Shown here: piece by piece, positions 27,400-36,839 of the stretch | How positions within the stretch are numbered: position 1 is the stretch's first letter | Layout of the letters: every line of letters begins with the position of its first letter | Program-made: the position numbers and the translations under genes | Source: an uncultured Alphaproteobacteria bacterium | GTDB taxonomy: Bacteria > Pseudomonadota > Alphaproteobacteria > Rhizobiales > Aestuariivirgaceae | Direction of reading: 5' to 3' | NCBI GenBank assembly: GCA_945957365.1 | Contig: CAMFKI010000016.1 | Span: 1 to 64,000 of the forward strand | DNA: 64,000 bases | The notes under the pieces: generated by a model | Told to the model about the DNA's origin: nothing | Seen by the model: the letters and a program-made list of their open reading frames with translations, nothing else | The model's database searches: none

Positions 27400-28614
27400 T
27401 TACAGCACGCGGGCCAGGTCGGCGATCAGGTCCTCGGCGTTCTCGATCCCCACTGACAGCCGGAACACTCCGTCGCCGGCGAAGTCGCGGTAGCGGGAGA
27501 GCTGTTCGGCCTCGTGCCGGAAGGTCGAGGCCTGGATGTCGTCGGTGCCGATCCAGCACACCAGGCTGCGGTGATGGCCGAGCGACACCGCGTAGTGGAT
27601 CACCGCGAGTTCCTTCACCATGCGCGCCGCCACCTCGGGGCCGGGCTGCCGGGTCTGGAACGTCAGCATGCCGGAGAAATTCCGCATTTGGCGTCTCGCC
27701 AGCTCATGCTGCGGGTGGGAGGCGAGCCCCGGATAGAACACCCGCGTCACGGCCGGATGGCCTTCGAGGAACCGCGCCACCTGCAGCGCCGCGTCCGCGT
27801 GCGCCCGCATGCGGATGGGCAGGGTGGCCGCCCCGCGCAGGATCAGCCAGGCATTGAACGGCGACAGGATGCCGCCGAAATGCACGCTCGCCTCGAGGTT
27901 CAAGGCGTCGAGGTCGGCCTTGCGGCCCAGCACCGCGCCGCCCATGGCGTCGCCATGCCCGCCGATGTACTTGGTCAGCGAATGCACCACGAAGTCGGCG
28001 CCGAGCGCCAGGGGCTGCGTGGCGATCGGTGTCGCGAAGGTCGAATCCACCGCCACGTCGCGCACGCCCTTCTCATGCGCCAGGCGCGACAGCGCGGCGA
28101 TGTCGCACAGCTTCATGGTCGGGTTGGCGGGGGTCTCCAGCCACAGCATGCGGGTCGCGGGGCGGATCGCCGCCGCAACCTCCTCGGGCCGGGACACGTC
28201 GACGTAGGAGGCCTCGATCCCGAAGCGCGGCAGGGTGTCGCGTGCCAGTTCGGCGATCCCCACGTAATTGGCGTCGGGCAGGATCAGGTGGTCGCCGCGG
28301 CTCAGCCGGCCGCAGATCAGCGCGTGGGCGGCGGCCACGCCCGAGGCATAGCACATGGCCGCCTCCGCCCCCTCGAGGGCCGCGAGCTTGGCCTGGAGCT
28401 GCGCCACCGTCGGGCTCGAAACCCGGCCATAGACGAAGCCCTCATAGCCCTGTTCGTCGCGCGCCGAGAACCCGGTCACGGCTTCCGGCGCGAAGGTCAC
28501 CGACATGACGAGATTGGGCGAGGAGGCGCGGGTCGCGGGGTCGACGAATTCGCCGGCGTGCACCGCCACGGTTTCGGTCTGCCAGCCGCTGTTGCTCCCC
28601 GGTTTTCCGGCCAT
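27400..28614 (-). CDS. Cys/Met-metabolism PLP-dependent enzyme (trans-sulfuration family)
   Basis: The 404-aa fold-type I PLP enzyme is of the cystathionine gamma-synthase/gamma-lyase/methionine gamma-lyase family. Visible motifs are YGRVSSPTVAQL, ASGVAAAHAL, LETPANPTMKLCDI, VDSTFATP and the PLP-lysine motif HSLTKYIGGHGDAMGG. The exact reaction cannot be read from these. The N-terminal YGR (rather than YTR/YSR) and the C-terminal RLSVGIENAEDLIADL suggest a gamma-lyase or cystathionine-type enzyme. ATG 28614 is preceded by GGAAAGGA about 12 nt upstream. It is divergent from the HpnN-like gene over 93 nt. Confidence 0.9.
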   Translation of the reverse strand: MAGKPGSNSGWQTETVAVHAGEFVDPATRASSPNLVMSVTFAPEAVTGFSARDEQGYEGFVYGRVSSPTVAQLQAKLAALEGAEAAMCYASGVAAAHALICGRLSRGDHLILPDANYVGIAELARDTLPRFGIEASYVDVSRPEEVAAAIRPATRMLWLETPANPTMKLCDIAALSRLAHEKGVRDVAVDSTFATPIATQPLALGADFVVHSLTKYIGGHGDAMGGAVLGRKADLDALNLEASVHFGGILSPFNAWLILRGAATLPIRMRAHADAALQVARFLEGHPAVTRVFYPGLASHPQHELARRQMRNFSGMLTFQTRQPGPEVAARMVKELAVIHYAVSLGHHRSLVCWIGTDDIQASTFRHEAEQLSRYRDFAGDGVFRLSVGIENAEDLIADLARVL

Positions 28615-28707
28615 GATGCGGTTTTTCCTTTCCTGCAAATCTGGCCTATGATGCGGGCGGGCTCACGAATCCGCAACAGCCCCCGGGGAGTTCAGTCGAC
28701 ACACGCG

Positions 28708-31320
28708 ATGAAGTGGGATCAGCCCCATTGGAGCGGCAAGCCGCAACCAGGCGCCGGGCCGCGGCAGAAGCTGCGGCCCAATGCATTCGCGCGCCTCGCC
28801 CGCGGCTGCGCGACGTACCGCCTCGCCGTGGTCATCGCCGCGGTGGTCCTGAGCCTCGGTCTCGCGTTCTTCGCCGCCGCCCGTCTCGAAATCGATCCTG
28901 AGCAGCAGCCGCGCGTCGCCCTCGACGAGGGCACGGCCAATCTGCAGGCAGAACTTGCGGCCAAGTTCCCGGGCGTCGAACAGACCTTCCTCGCGGTGGT
29001 CGGCAGCCGCGATCCCGAAACCTCGCGCCAGCAGGCCCTGGCGCTGGCGGCGATGCTGCAGCAGCGCAAGGACCTCTTCCTCTCGGCCTTCGTGCCCGGC
29101 ACCGGACCGTTCTACGAAACCAACGTGCTGCTCTACCGCGACAGCGAAACCGTGAAGCAGCGGGTCGAGGCACTGCTGCAGCTCGAACCGCTCTATCGCG
29201 CCATGGCCTCGGCGCCCGACATGGGGGGCTTCGCAGCCCTCGTCACCGAAATCGGTAATGCGGTGGAGCAGGGGCGGTCACCACCCGGCCTCGACGCCAT
29301 GCTGCTCGCCGCCTCCGCCACCATCGAGGCCGAGGTGAGGGGCAAGCCGCGCCCGCTCGACTGGATGGCGCTGGCCGGCCTCGACGGCGACGTGCAGGCC
29401 CGCCGCTGGTACGTGCTGGCAACCCCGGTGCCCGGCGCCGAGCCGCAGGCGGCTGCCGTCGCCCGCCAGGCCACGGCCGGCATGCAGGGCGTCAGCTGGC
29501 TGTGGCCGCGGCGCGCGCTCGCCTCCTCGCCCAGCGAGCTGCGTGACTTCGTCGTGCCCGCACTGCTGTCGATCCTGATCAGCCTGGTCTTGCTCTTCGC
29601 GGCGCTGGGCTCGCTCCGCCAGGCCTTTTCGGTGCTGCTCACCGGCGCCGTCACGCTCTCCGCGGCAGGCGCCGTGGCTGCCGCCATCGGGCCGCCGCTC
29701 GACGGCGCGACCTGGACCTTCGCACTCGCCGTGCTGGCTCCCGTGGTGGTCGCCGGCGGGGTGATCGCCGTGGCCTTCGGCCAGGGCCGCGCCCGCGGGC
29801 TGGCGCCGATGCAGGCGGTCATGCTGGCCGCTCACCGCCAGGGCGGCTTCGTCACCACGGTAATCCTGCTCTTCGCGGTGGTCTGGGCCTCCTGGCTGGT
29901 GCGGCATCTGCCCTCGCTCAGCCAGTTCGGGGCGATCGCACTGGCCGGCTGCCTCGTCACCTGGCTGGCCTCGCTCACGGTGCTGCCCGCCACGCTGATG
30001 CTCACCGCCCCGCGCCAGGCCGAGCTGGCGCCGCACTGGCTCGACGAGGCAATGGGCGAGACGGCTGCACCCACGGGCCGCGGCGCGCTCGACATTGCCG
30101 CCATGGTGCTGCTCGCCGCCGCCGTGTTCTCCGCCGTCTTCCTGCCCGCCATGCGCTTCGGCGAGCGCCAGCTGCCGTCCTACCCGCCGCCGCTGCTCGA
30201 GACTCCCGACGGGCGCGGCGCGGTTGACATCCTGTCACCGGAGGCCGGGGTGAAGGATCTGGTCACCCGGCTTTCGGCCTTGCCGGAAGTGGGCGCCATC
30301 CGCACCGCGCAGCAGTTCCTGCCGCCCGACAGCGCGGCGAAGATCCTCGAACTGCGCCGGCTCTCGGTCATCGCGCCCTTCGATCCCGATTTCAGCGGCA
30401 CCGCCGATGACGCAACGCTGCAGCAGAACTTCAGCGACCTGCAGTCGCAGCTCACCAACATCGCCGCGGCCCAGGCCTCGACGCCGCAGCTGCGCGATGC
30501 CGCCCTCAGGCTGCGCCGCGCGGTCGAACTCTATGTCGCGCCGCAGCAGCCCGATGTCCAGCGCGTCGCCGTGCTGGAGAAGTCGCTGTTCGGCGGCATC
30601 GGCGCGGTGTCGGCCCTGGTGCAGCGGCTGGCCGTCATGCAGCCTCCCGGCATCAACGACCTCGCGCCGCAACTGCTGCGCCGCTTCGTGGCGCCCGACG
30701 GCACCTGGCGGATCGAGGTCATGCCGCGCTCGGGCACGGGCGAACTTTCCTTCGCGGCGGCGCTGCGCCGCGCGGTTCCGCAGGCGGCGGGCGAGCCCGT
30801 CGTCTCGCTGGTGCGCAACGAGATGATCCATCACGAGGCGATCCTCGCGCTGGTCATCGCACTCTTCGCCGCGTCCGTGGTGGTGCTGGCCAGCCTGCGC
30901 AGCCTGCGCGGCCTGGTGCTCTCGATGGCGCCGGCGGCGGGCTTCATCACCCTCACCGCGTCGGTCACCGTGATGCTCAACATCAGCGTCACCGCCGCGC
31001 TGCTGGCAGGGATCAGCGCCGCGGTCGCGGTGCTTGTGTGCTGCTCGATGCTGGTGGCGGCACGGCTGCGCGGCGGCGGGCCTGCCCTTCACGCCCACCT
31101 GCTGCCGCTGCGCGCCGTGCTGCTGCCGCCGATCACGCTCGCGGGTGCAGCCGTGCCGCTGGTCATCTCGTCGCGTCCGGCGGTGGCCGAAATCGGCGCC
31201 TCGCTCGCCATGCTGTTCCTGATCGTGGCGCTGCTCGTCGTGCTGCTGGTGCCGGCGCTCGCCCGCTGGCTCGACCTTCTGGCCGAGCCCGCGCCGCGGC
31301 CCGCCCGCCACCAGGAATGA
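28708..31320 (+). CDS. HpnN-like RND/MMPL-family transporter
   Basis: An 870-aa membrane protein with the MMPL/RND plan: helix 1 at about 40-60, a first large periplasmic domain, five to six helices at about 280-440, another helix and a second periplasmic domain (about 470-700), then a final helix bundle (710-865). Length and layout fit HpnN, the hopanoid transporter that moves hopanoids to the outer membrane. No other hpn genes are nearby, so the assignment is by family only. EIDPEQQPRVALDEG after helix 1 is like the conserved post-TM1 region of HpnN/MmpL. The ATG at 28708 has only a distant GGGGAG. Confidence 0.75.
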   Translation: MKWDQPHWSGKPQPGAGPRQKLRPNAFARLARGCATYRLAVVIAAVVLSLGLAFFAAARLEIDPEQQPRVALDEGTANLQAELAAKFPGVEQTFLAVVGSRDPETSRQQALALAAMLQQRKDLFLSAFVPGTGPFYETNVLLYRDSETVKQRVEALLQLEPLYRAMASAPDMGGFAALVTEIGNAVEQGRSPPGLDAMLLAASATIEAEVRGKPRPLDWMALAGLDGDVQARRWYVLATPVPGAEPQAAAVARQATAGMQGVSWLWPRRALASSPSELRDFVVPALLSILISLVLLFAALGSLRQAFSVLLTGAVTLSAAGAVAAAIGPPLDGATWTFALAVLAPVVVAGGVIAVAFGQGRARGLAPMQAVMLAAHRQGGFVTTVILLFAVVWASWLVRHLPSLSQFGAIALAGCLVTWLASLTVLPATLMLTAPRQAELAPHWLDEAMGETAAPTGRGALDIAAMVLLAAAVFSAVFLPAMRFGERQLPSYPPPLLETPDGRGAVDILSPEAGVKDLVTRLSALPEVGAIRTAQQFLPPDSAAKILELRRLSVIAPFDPDFSGTADDATLQQNFSDLQSQLTNIAAAQASTPQLRDAALRLRRAVELYVAPQQPDVQRVAVLEKSLFGGIGAVSALVQRLAVMQPPGINDLAPQLLRRFVAPDGTWRIEVMPRSGTGELSFAAALRRAVPQAAGEPVVSLVRNEMIHHEAILALVIALFAASVVVLASLRSLRGLVLSMAPAAGFITLTASVTVMLNISVTAALLAGISAAVAVLVCCSMLVAARLRGGGPALHAHLLPLRAVLLPPITLAGAAVPLVISSRPAVAEIGASLAMLFLIVALLVVLLVPALARWLDLLAEPAPRPARHQE

Positions 31321-31344
31321 CGTGACCGGCGACAATCGGAATTT

Positions 31345-31360
31345 GTGGTGATATCTTCAC
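31345..31360 (+). promoter_or_regulatory. Palindrome upstream of oppA
   Basis: GTGGTGATATCTTCAC is a 16-bp imperfect palindrome centred on GATATC (GTG..GATATC..CAC). It lies about 60 nt before the oppA start in an otherwise empty 98-nt gap. A dimeric repressor site is possible. Confidence 0.3.
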
Positions 31361-31418
31361 TCACAGGTGTCACGGCGGACGCCCCGGAATGACAAAAGCC
31401 AAACAGGGAGCATAAAAA

Positions 31419-33005
31419 ATGAAAGTGCAGCACAGTCTCAAATCCTGGCTGATCGGATGCAGCCTGCTCGCGATGACCACCACAGGTGCCTTCGCCGAGG
31501 TCGTCTACAACCGGGGCAATTCCGCCGACCCGGAATCCCTCGACCCGCACAAGACCTCGACCGTGTACGAGGCAAACATCCTGCGCGACCTGTTCATGGG
31601 CCTGATGGTGCAGGACGCCAAGGCCCAGGTGCAGCCGGGTGCTGCCGAGAGCTACACCGTCTCGCCCGACGGCAAGACCTGGACCTTTAAGCTGCGCCAC
31701 GGCGCGCTGTGGTCCGACGGTTCGCCGGTGACGGCGGATGACTTCGTCTTCTCCTGGCGCCGCCTGGTCGATCCGGCCACCGCCTCGGAATACGCCTACA
31801 TGCTGGCCCCCGTGGTCAACGCCGAAGACATCACCGCCGGCAAGATGAAGCCGGACCAGCTCGCCGTGAAGGCCATCGATCCCGAAACCTTCGAGGTGAC
31901 GCTGAAGGCAGCCACGCCCTACTTCCTCGAGATGCTCACCCACCAGGCCACCTATCCGGTGAGCAAGGCCAATGTCGAGAAGCTCGGCGCCGACTTCGTG
32001 AAGCCCGGCAACCTCGTCTCCAACGGCGCCTATGTGCTGAAGGAGTTCGTTCCCAACGATCACATCAAGGCGGTGAAGAACGACAAGTTCTACGACGCCG
32101 CGAACGTCAAGATCGACGTGGTGAACTTCATCCCGACCGAGGATCGCTCCACCGCCATGAAGCGCTTCGAGGCAGGCGAACTCGATTCGAACGACGACAT
32201 GCCGACCGAGCAGCTCGCCGACATCAAGTCGAAGTTCGGCGACGAGGTCCACATCGGCCCCTATCTCGGCACCTACTACTATGTCTTCAAGACCGACAAG
32301 AAGCCGTGGGACAACGCCAAGCTCCGCCAGGCGATCTCGGAGGCGATCGACCGCGACTACCTGGCCGAGAAGGTCTGGCAGAACACCATGATCCCGGCCT
32401 ATTCCTTCGTGCCGCCGGGCATCACCGGCTACGAGACGCGCACCACCGACTATGCCGAGAAATCGCAGCTCGACCGCGAGGACGAGGCCAAGAAGGTGCT
32501 GGCCGACCTCGGCTATGGCCCCGACCATCCGCTGAAGATGGAGATCCACTACAACACCTCGGAGAACCACAAGAACACCGCGGTGGCTATCCAGGAACAG
32601 CTGAAGCCGCTCGGCATCGAGGTGTCGCTGGTCAACACCGATACCAAGACCCACTACGGCCTCCTGGAGCAGCACGGCGACTTCGACGTGGCGCGCGCCG
32701 GCTGGATCGCCGACTACAAGGACCCGGAAAACTTCCTGGCCCTGTGCAAGACCGGCACCGGCAACAACTACGCCCTCTATTCCAACACCGACTACGACGG
32801 CCTGATGGCCAAGGCGGCCGCCGCCGCGACGCCCGAGGACCGCATGAAGGCCCTCTCGGACGCCGAGGCCATCGGCGTGGCGCGTGACCTCTGCGTGATG
32901 CCGCTGCTCTACTACAGCTATCACGACCTCGTTTCAAACAAGCTCAAGGGCTGGGAGGACAACGTCATGGACGTCCACCCGACCCGCTTCCTCTCCAAGG
33001 AATAG
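31419..33005 (+). CDS. oppA: Oligopeptide ABC transporter, periplasmic binding protein
   Basis: The 528-aa SBP_bac_5 family protein has a Sec signal peptide (MKVQHSLKSWLIGCSLLAMT, cleavage near AFA-EVV, residue 27). NSADPESLDPHKTSTVYEAN, WTFKLRHGALWSDGSPVTADDFVFSWRR-like and GWIADYKDPENFL motifs place it in the OppA/MppA group that binds peptides with little sequence selectivity. GGGAG lies 9 nt upstream. It heads a four-gene operon oppA-oppB-oppC-oppDF. Confidence 0.94.
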   Translation: MKVQHSLKSWLIGCSLLAMTTTGAFAEVVYNRGNSADPESLDPHKTSTVYEANILRDLFMGLMVQDAKAQVQPGAAESYTVSPDGKTWTFKLRHGALWSDGSPVTADDFVFSWRRLVDPATASEYAYMLAPVVNAEDITAGKMKPDQLAVKAIDPETFEVTLKAATPYFLEMLTHQATYPVSKANVEKLGADFVKPGNLVSNGAYVLKEFVPNDHIKAVKNDKFYDAANVKIDVVNFIPTEDRSTAMKRFEAGELDSNDDMPTEQLADIKSKFGDEVHIGPYLGTYYYVFKTDKKPWDNAKLRQAISEAIDRDYLAEKVWQNTMIPAYSFVPPGITGYETRTTDYAEKSQLDREDEAKKVLADLGYGPDHPLKMEIHYNTSENHKNTAVAIQEQLKPLGIEVSLVNTDTKTHYGLLEQHGDFDVARAGWIADYKDPENFLALCKTGTGNNYALYSNTDYDGLMAKAAAAATPEDRMKALSDAEAIGVARDLCVMPLLYYSYHDLVSNKLKGWEDNVMDVHPTRFLSKE

Positions 33006-33007
33006 TC

Positions 33008-33075
33008 CCGCAACTGTGATGCGCCGCCTTGCTCAAGAAGGGCAGGGCGGCCACCCACCCAAACCCGAGTTGCGG
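33008..33075 (+). promoter_or_regulatory. Stem-loop between oppA and oppB
   Basis: CCGCAACT (33008-33015) pairs with AGTTGCGG (33068-33075), enclosing an inner GCCGCC.../...GGGCGGC stem (33023-33051). There is no T-run. Such intercistronic structures after binding-protein genes commonly stabilise the upstream mRNA and give higher binding-protein than permease levels. Confidence 0.5.
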
Positions 33076-33077
33076 AC

Positions 33078-34001
33078 ATGCTGCGTTACGTCCTGAGGCG
33101 TTTCCTCACCGCGATCCCGACCCTGTTCGTGATCGTGACCATCTCCTTCTTTCTGATGCGGCTTGCCCCCGGCGGCCCGTTCAACCAGGAAAAGGGCCTG
33201 AACCCGGTCATCAAGGCCAATCTCGAGCGGGTCTTCCACCTCGACCAGCCGCTGTGGCAGCAGTACCTGCTCTATCTCAACAACCTGCTGCACGGCAATT
33301 TCGGCCCGAGCTACAATCTGCCTGACTTCACGGTGGCCGAACTCTTCGCCGACGGTCTGCCGATCTCGATCCAGCTCGGCGGCTCGGCGCTGGTGCTCGC
33401 ACTGGTCCTCGGCGGCATGCTGGGCATCGTCGCGGCGCTGTACCAGAACAAGCCCGCCGACTACGCGGTGATCGCCACCGCCACGGCGGGCTCGACCATC
33501 CCCACCTTCGTCATTGCGCCGCTGTTCCAGCTGTTCTTCGCGCTCACCCTCAAGTGGGTTCCGGTCGGCGGCTGGGGCGATGGCGCCTTCGTCAACAAGA
33601 TCGGCCCGGTCCTCACCCTCATGCTGCCGCAGCTCGCCATCGTCGCTCGCCTGATGCGCGGCTCGATGATCGAGTCGCTGCGCTCCCACCACATCCGCAC
33701 CGCCCGCGCCCTGGGGCTTTCGGAATATTCCGTGGTCATCAAGCACGCGCTGCGCGGCGCGCTGCTGCCGATCATCTCCTATGCCGGCCCGGCCGCGGCG
33801 GCGCTGCTGACGGGATCGATCATCGTCGAATCGATCTTCGCCATTCCTGGCGTCGGCCGCTATTTCGTCGAGGCGGCATTGAACCGCGATTACACGCTGG
33901 TCATGGGCACCGTGGTGGTGATCGCCATCTTCACCATCGTCTTCAACCTCATCGTCGACATCCTCTATGCCGTGGTCGACCCGCGGGTGCGCTATGACTG
34001 A
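33078..34001 (+). CDS. oppB: Oligopeptide ABC transporter permease OppB
   Basis: The 307-aa permease is of the DppB/OppB type: MLRYVLRRFLTAIPTLFVI at the N-terminus, six hydrophobic helices and an EAA-type loop in HIRTARALGLSEYSVVIKHALR that contacts the ATPase. The C-terminal DILYAVVDPRVRYD is characteristic. Its ATG follows directly on the intercistronic stem-loop. The 3' end overlaps oppC by 8 nt. Confidence 0.95.
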   Translation: MLRYVLRRFLTAIPTLFVIVTISFFLMRLAPGGPFNQEKGLNPVIKANLERVFHLDQPLWQQYLLYLNNLLHGNFGPSYNLPDFTVAELFADGLPISIQLGGSALVLALVLGGMLGIVAALYQNKPADYAVIATATAGSTIPTFVIAPLFQLFFALTLKWVPVGGWGDGAFVNKIGPVLTLMLPQLAIVARLMRGSMIESLRSHHIRTARALGLSEYSVVIKHALRGALLPIISYAGPAAAALLTGSIIVESIFAIPGVGRYFVEAALNRDYTLVMGTVVVIAIFTIVFNLIVDILYAVVDPRVRYD

Positions 34002-35112
34002 CGTGACCCTTCCCAGCGCCGCGAAGGGCCGCTCGCTGTGGGCTGATGCCTGGAATCGCCTCAAGGCCAACAAGGCGGCCATGGTGAGCCTGTGGTACCT
34101 CCTGTTCATGGGCATCGTCTGCATCGTGGGCCCATGGTTCACGCCGCATGACTTCACCACCATCTACCAGGACTATACACGCGTGCCGCCCAGCCTCTCG
34201 GCCTATCCCAAGGCCGATGCCATCGACCTCGCGGTGAAGGATGCCGTGCAGCGCTCCCGCCTCGAACTCGCCGGCTGGGAGGAAAAGGACGGCAAGGTCT
34301 ACATCACCGTCACCTCCGCCAAGCCCATCGATCCGCGCGTCACCCGCTACATCGACCGCTCCGACGTGTTCGAGGGAGCGCAGGTGGTGGAGACCTCTGA
34401 CGACAAGCTGAAGATGACGATGAGCGCCGATTTCAAGCATGAGTATTTCTTCTTCGGCACCGACAACAATGGCCGCGACCTTCTCACCCGCACCCTCATC
34501 GCGGGCCGCGTCTCGCTGGCCATCGGTCTACTCGCCGGTCTCGTCGCGGTGGTCATCGGCGTCCTCTATGGCGCCGTCGCCGGGTTCTCAGGCGGCAAGA
34601 CCGACGAGGTGATGATGCGCATCGTCGACATCCTCTATTCGCTGCCCTTCATCTTCTTCGTCATCATGCTGGTGGTGTTCTTCGGCCGCAACTTCGTGCT
34701 GATGTTCCTCGCCGTCGGTGCGGTTCTGTGGCTCGACATGGCGCGCATCGTGCGCGGCCAGGCCCTGTCGCTCAAGCGTCAGGAATACGTCCAGGCGGCC
34801 GAGGCGCTGGGCGTTTCGCCCGGCGGCATCCTGCTCCGCCACGTCGTGCCGAACCTCTTGGGCCCCGTCGTCATCTACATGACGCTGCTGGTGCCGCAGG
34901 TCATCATCCTCGAGAGCTTCCTCTCCTTCCTGGGCCTGGGCGTGCAGGAGCCGATGTCGAGCTGGGGCGTGCTGATTTCGCAAGGAGCCAAGAACATCCC
35001 GAGCGCCACCTGGCTTCTCATCTTCCCATCCTTCTTCCTCACCACCACGCTCTTCGCGCTGAACTTCATCGGCGACGGGCTGCGTGACGCGCTCGACCCG
35101 AAGGACCGCTGA
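33994..35112 (+). CDS. oppC: Oligopeptide ABC transporter permease OppC with enlarged periplasmic loop
   Basis: The 372-aa permease has an N-terminal cytoplasmic segment, helix 1 at about residues 28-48 and then roughly 110 polar residues before HEYFFFGTDNNGRDLLTR and the five-helix core. The EAA loop is EYVQAAEALGVSPGGILLRHV; the C-terminus FIGDGLRDALDPKDR is typical. The long loop between helix 1 and the core exceeds that of ordinary OppC/DppC (about 300 aa) but occurs in some proteobacterial OppC proteins. The ATG lies 8 nt inside oppB; the stop is 1 nt before oppDF. Confidence 0.93.
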   Translation: MTDVTLPSAAKGRSLWADAWNRLKANKAAMVSLWYLLFMGIVCIVGPWFTPHDFTTIYQDYTRVPPSLSAYPKADAIDLAVKDAVQRSRLELAGWEEKDGKVYITVTSAKPIDPRVTRYIDRSDVFEGAQVVETSDDKLKMTMSADFKHEYFFFGTDNNGRDLLTRTLIAGRVSLAIGLLAGLVAVVIGVLYGAVAGFSGGKTDEVMMRIVDILYSLPFIFFVIMLVVFFGRNFVLMFLAVGAVLWLDMARIVRGQALSLKRQEYVQAAEALGVSPGGILLRHVVPNLLGPVVIYMTLLVPQVIILESFLSFLGLGVQEPMSSWGVLISQGAKNIPSATWLLIFPSFFLTTTLFALNFIGDGLRDALDPKDR

Positions 35113-35113
35113 G

Positions 35114-36706
35114 ATGAGCGAGCGCATCCTCCACCTCCAGAACGTCAAGGTCTCCTTCGCCACGCTCGACGGCACGGTCGAGGCCGTGAAGGGCGTCAAC
35201 CTCCATGTCAACGCCGGCGAGACGGTCGCCATCGTCGGCGAGTCGGGCTCCGGCAAGAGCCAGATGATGATGGCGGCCATGGGCCTGCTTGCGTCGAACG
35301 GCAAGGCTTCGGGCCATGTCGACTATCGCGGCACCAACCTGCTGGCGATTTCGAAGTCTGAGCTCAACGACATCCGCGGCGCCAAGATCACCATGATCTT
35401 CCAGGAGCCGATGACCTCGCTCGACCCGCTCTACACCATCGGCGACCAGCTGATCGAGCCGATCCGCAAGCACCAGCGCCTGGGCGAGGCGGATGCGCGC
35501 GCCCGGGCGATCGAGATGCTGCGCCTCGTGCGCATCCCCGAGCCCGAACGCCGCATGCGCTCCTACCCGCACGAGATGTCCGGCGGCCAGCGCCAGCGCG
35601 TGATGATCGCCATGGCGCTCGCCAACAATCCGGACCTGCTGATCGCCGACGAGCCGACGACGGCGCTCGACGTCACCATCCAGGCCGAGATCCTCGAGTT
35701 GATGGCGAGCCTGCAGCAGCGCCTCGGCATGGGCATGGTCTTCATCACCCATGACCTCAACATCGTGAAGCGCATCGCGCACCGCGTCTATGTCATGCGC
35801 CGCGGCGAGGTGGTGGAGGAGGGCGAGACGGGGGAGCTCTTCGCCGAGCCGAAGCATCCTTACACGAAGGCGTTGCTGGAAGCCGAGCCGACGGGCCGCA
35901 AGCTGCCCGTGGCCCCCAATGCCCGCAGGATGATCGACGCCACCGACGTGCGCGTCACCTTCAGGCTGGGTGGCGGCTTCATGTCCGGCCCGCCGCTGGA
36001 ACTGCGCGCGGTGGATCGCGTGTCGATGACGCTGCGCCAGGGCCAGACCATCGGCATCGTCGGCGAGTCGGGCTCCGGCAAATCGACCTTCGCACGGGCC
36101 GTGCTGCGGCTCCTGCCCAGCGAGGGCGCCATCACATTCGAGAACCGCTCGATCCAGGGCCTGACACGCGAACAGATGCGGCCGCTGCGCCGTGAATTGC
36201 AGATCGTGCTGCAGGACCCCTTCGGTTCGCTCAGCCCGCGCATGACGGCGGGCCAGATCGTCACCGAGGGCCTGCTCGTCCACGAGCCCTCGATCTCGCG
36301 CGCCGAGCGTGACAGGCGCGCGGCCCAGGCGCTTGAGGAGGTGCAGCTCGATCCGTCGCTCCGCAACCGCTACCCGCATGAGTTCTCCGGCGGCCAGCGC
36401 CAGCGCATCGCGATTGCCCGCGCCATCATCCTCAAGCCCAAGGTGGTGGTGCTGGACGAACCGACCTCGGCCCTGGACCGCCAGGTGCAGAAGCAGATCG
36501 TCGACCTGCTGCGCGAGCTGCAGCAGGTGAACAACCTCTCCTATCTCTTCATCAGCCATGACCTCGCCGTGGTGCGCGCCATGGCTGACCACATCATGGT
36601 GATGAAGGACGGACGGCTCGTCGAGCAGGGCACGCCCGACGAGGTGCTCGAACACCCGCGCGAGGACTATACCAAGCGGCTGATGCGGGCGGCTTTCGCG
36701 GAGTAG
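35114..36706 (+). CDS. Oligopeptide ABC transporter, fused double ATPase (OppD-OppF)
   Basis: A 530-aa protein with two complete ABC ATPase domains. Domain 1 has Walker [10 protein letters not shown] (42-50), signature MSGGQRQRV and Walker [13 protein letters not shown]. Domain 2 has Walker [10 protein letters not shown] (about 317-325), signature FSGGQRQRI and Walker [13 protein letters not shown]. Each carries the C-terminal Opp/Dpp extension ([27 protein letters not shown]). This is an OppD-OppF fusion of the YejF kind. Walker A of domain 1 ends SQ rather than ST. It starts one base after the oppC stop and closes the operon. Confidence 0.95.
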   Translation: MSERILHLQNVKVSFATLDGTVEAVKGVNLHVNAGETVAIVGESGSGKSQMMMAAMGLLASNGKASGHVDYRGTNLLAISKSELNDIRGAKITMIFQEPMTSLDPLYTIGDQLIEPIRKHQRLGEADARARAIEMLRLVRIPEPERRMRSYPHEMSGGQRQRVMIAMALANNPDLLIADEPTTALDVTIQAEILELMASLQQRLGMGMVFITHDLNIVKRIAHRVYVMRRGEVVEEGETGELFAEPKHPYTKALLEAEPTGRKLPVAPNARRMIDATDVRVTFRLGGGFMSGPPLELRAVDRVSMTLRQGQTIGIVGESGSGKSTFARAVLRLLPSEGAITFENRSIQGLTREQMRPLRRELQIVLQDPFGSLSPRMTAGQIVTEGLLVHEPSISRAERDRRAAQALEEVQLDPSLRNRYPHEFSGGQRQRIAIARAIILKPKVVVLDEPTSALDRQVQKQIVDLLRELQQVNNLSYLFISHDLAVVRAMADHIMVMKDGRLVEQGTPDEVLEHPREDYTKRLMRAAFAE

Positions 36707-36728
36707 GGAGCAAGGCACATCCCCAAAT

Positions 36729-36813
36729 GCCGTCACCCCGGCGAAGGCCGGGGTCCAGCTATGGGCGGCCGTCACGTCGAAAGCTGGATCCCGGCCTTCG
36801 CCGGGATGACGGC
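36729..36813 (+). repeat. REP-like palindrome, type A copy 2
   Basis: Arms 36729-36760 and 36782-36813 are 32-bp inverted repeats with the core CCCGGCGAAGGCCGGG, beginning GCCGTCA and ending TGACGGC. It lies between the convergent oppDF and Anbu genes and can serve both as a transcript-end hairpin. It matches copies at 16498 and 50078. Confidence 0.85.
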
Positions 36814-36839
36814 CTCAATAGGGGGGAGCGTCGCGCGCC

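Noticed and set aside
27514..28707. In-frame open extension upstream of the HpnN-like gene
   Set aside because: It is antisense to the trans-sulfuration enzyme, which has full PLP motifs. The HpnN-like start at 28708 fits the family length.
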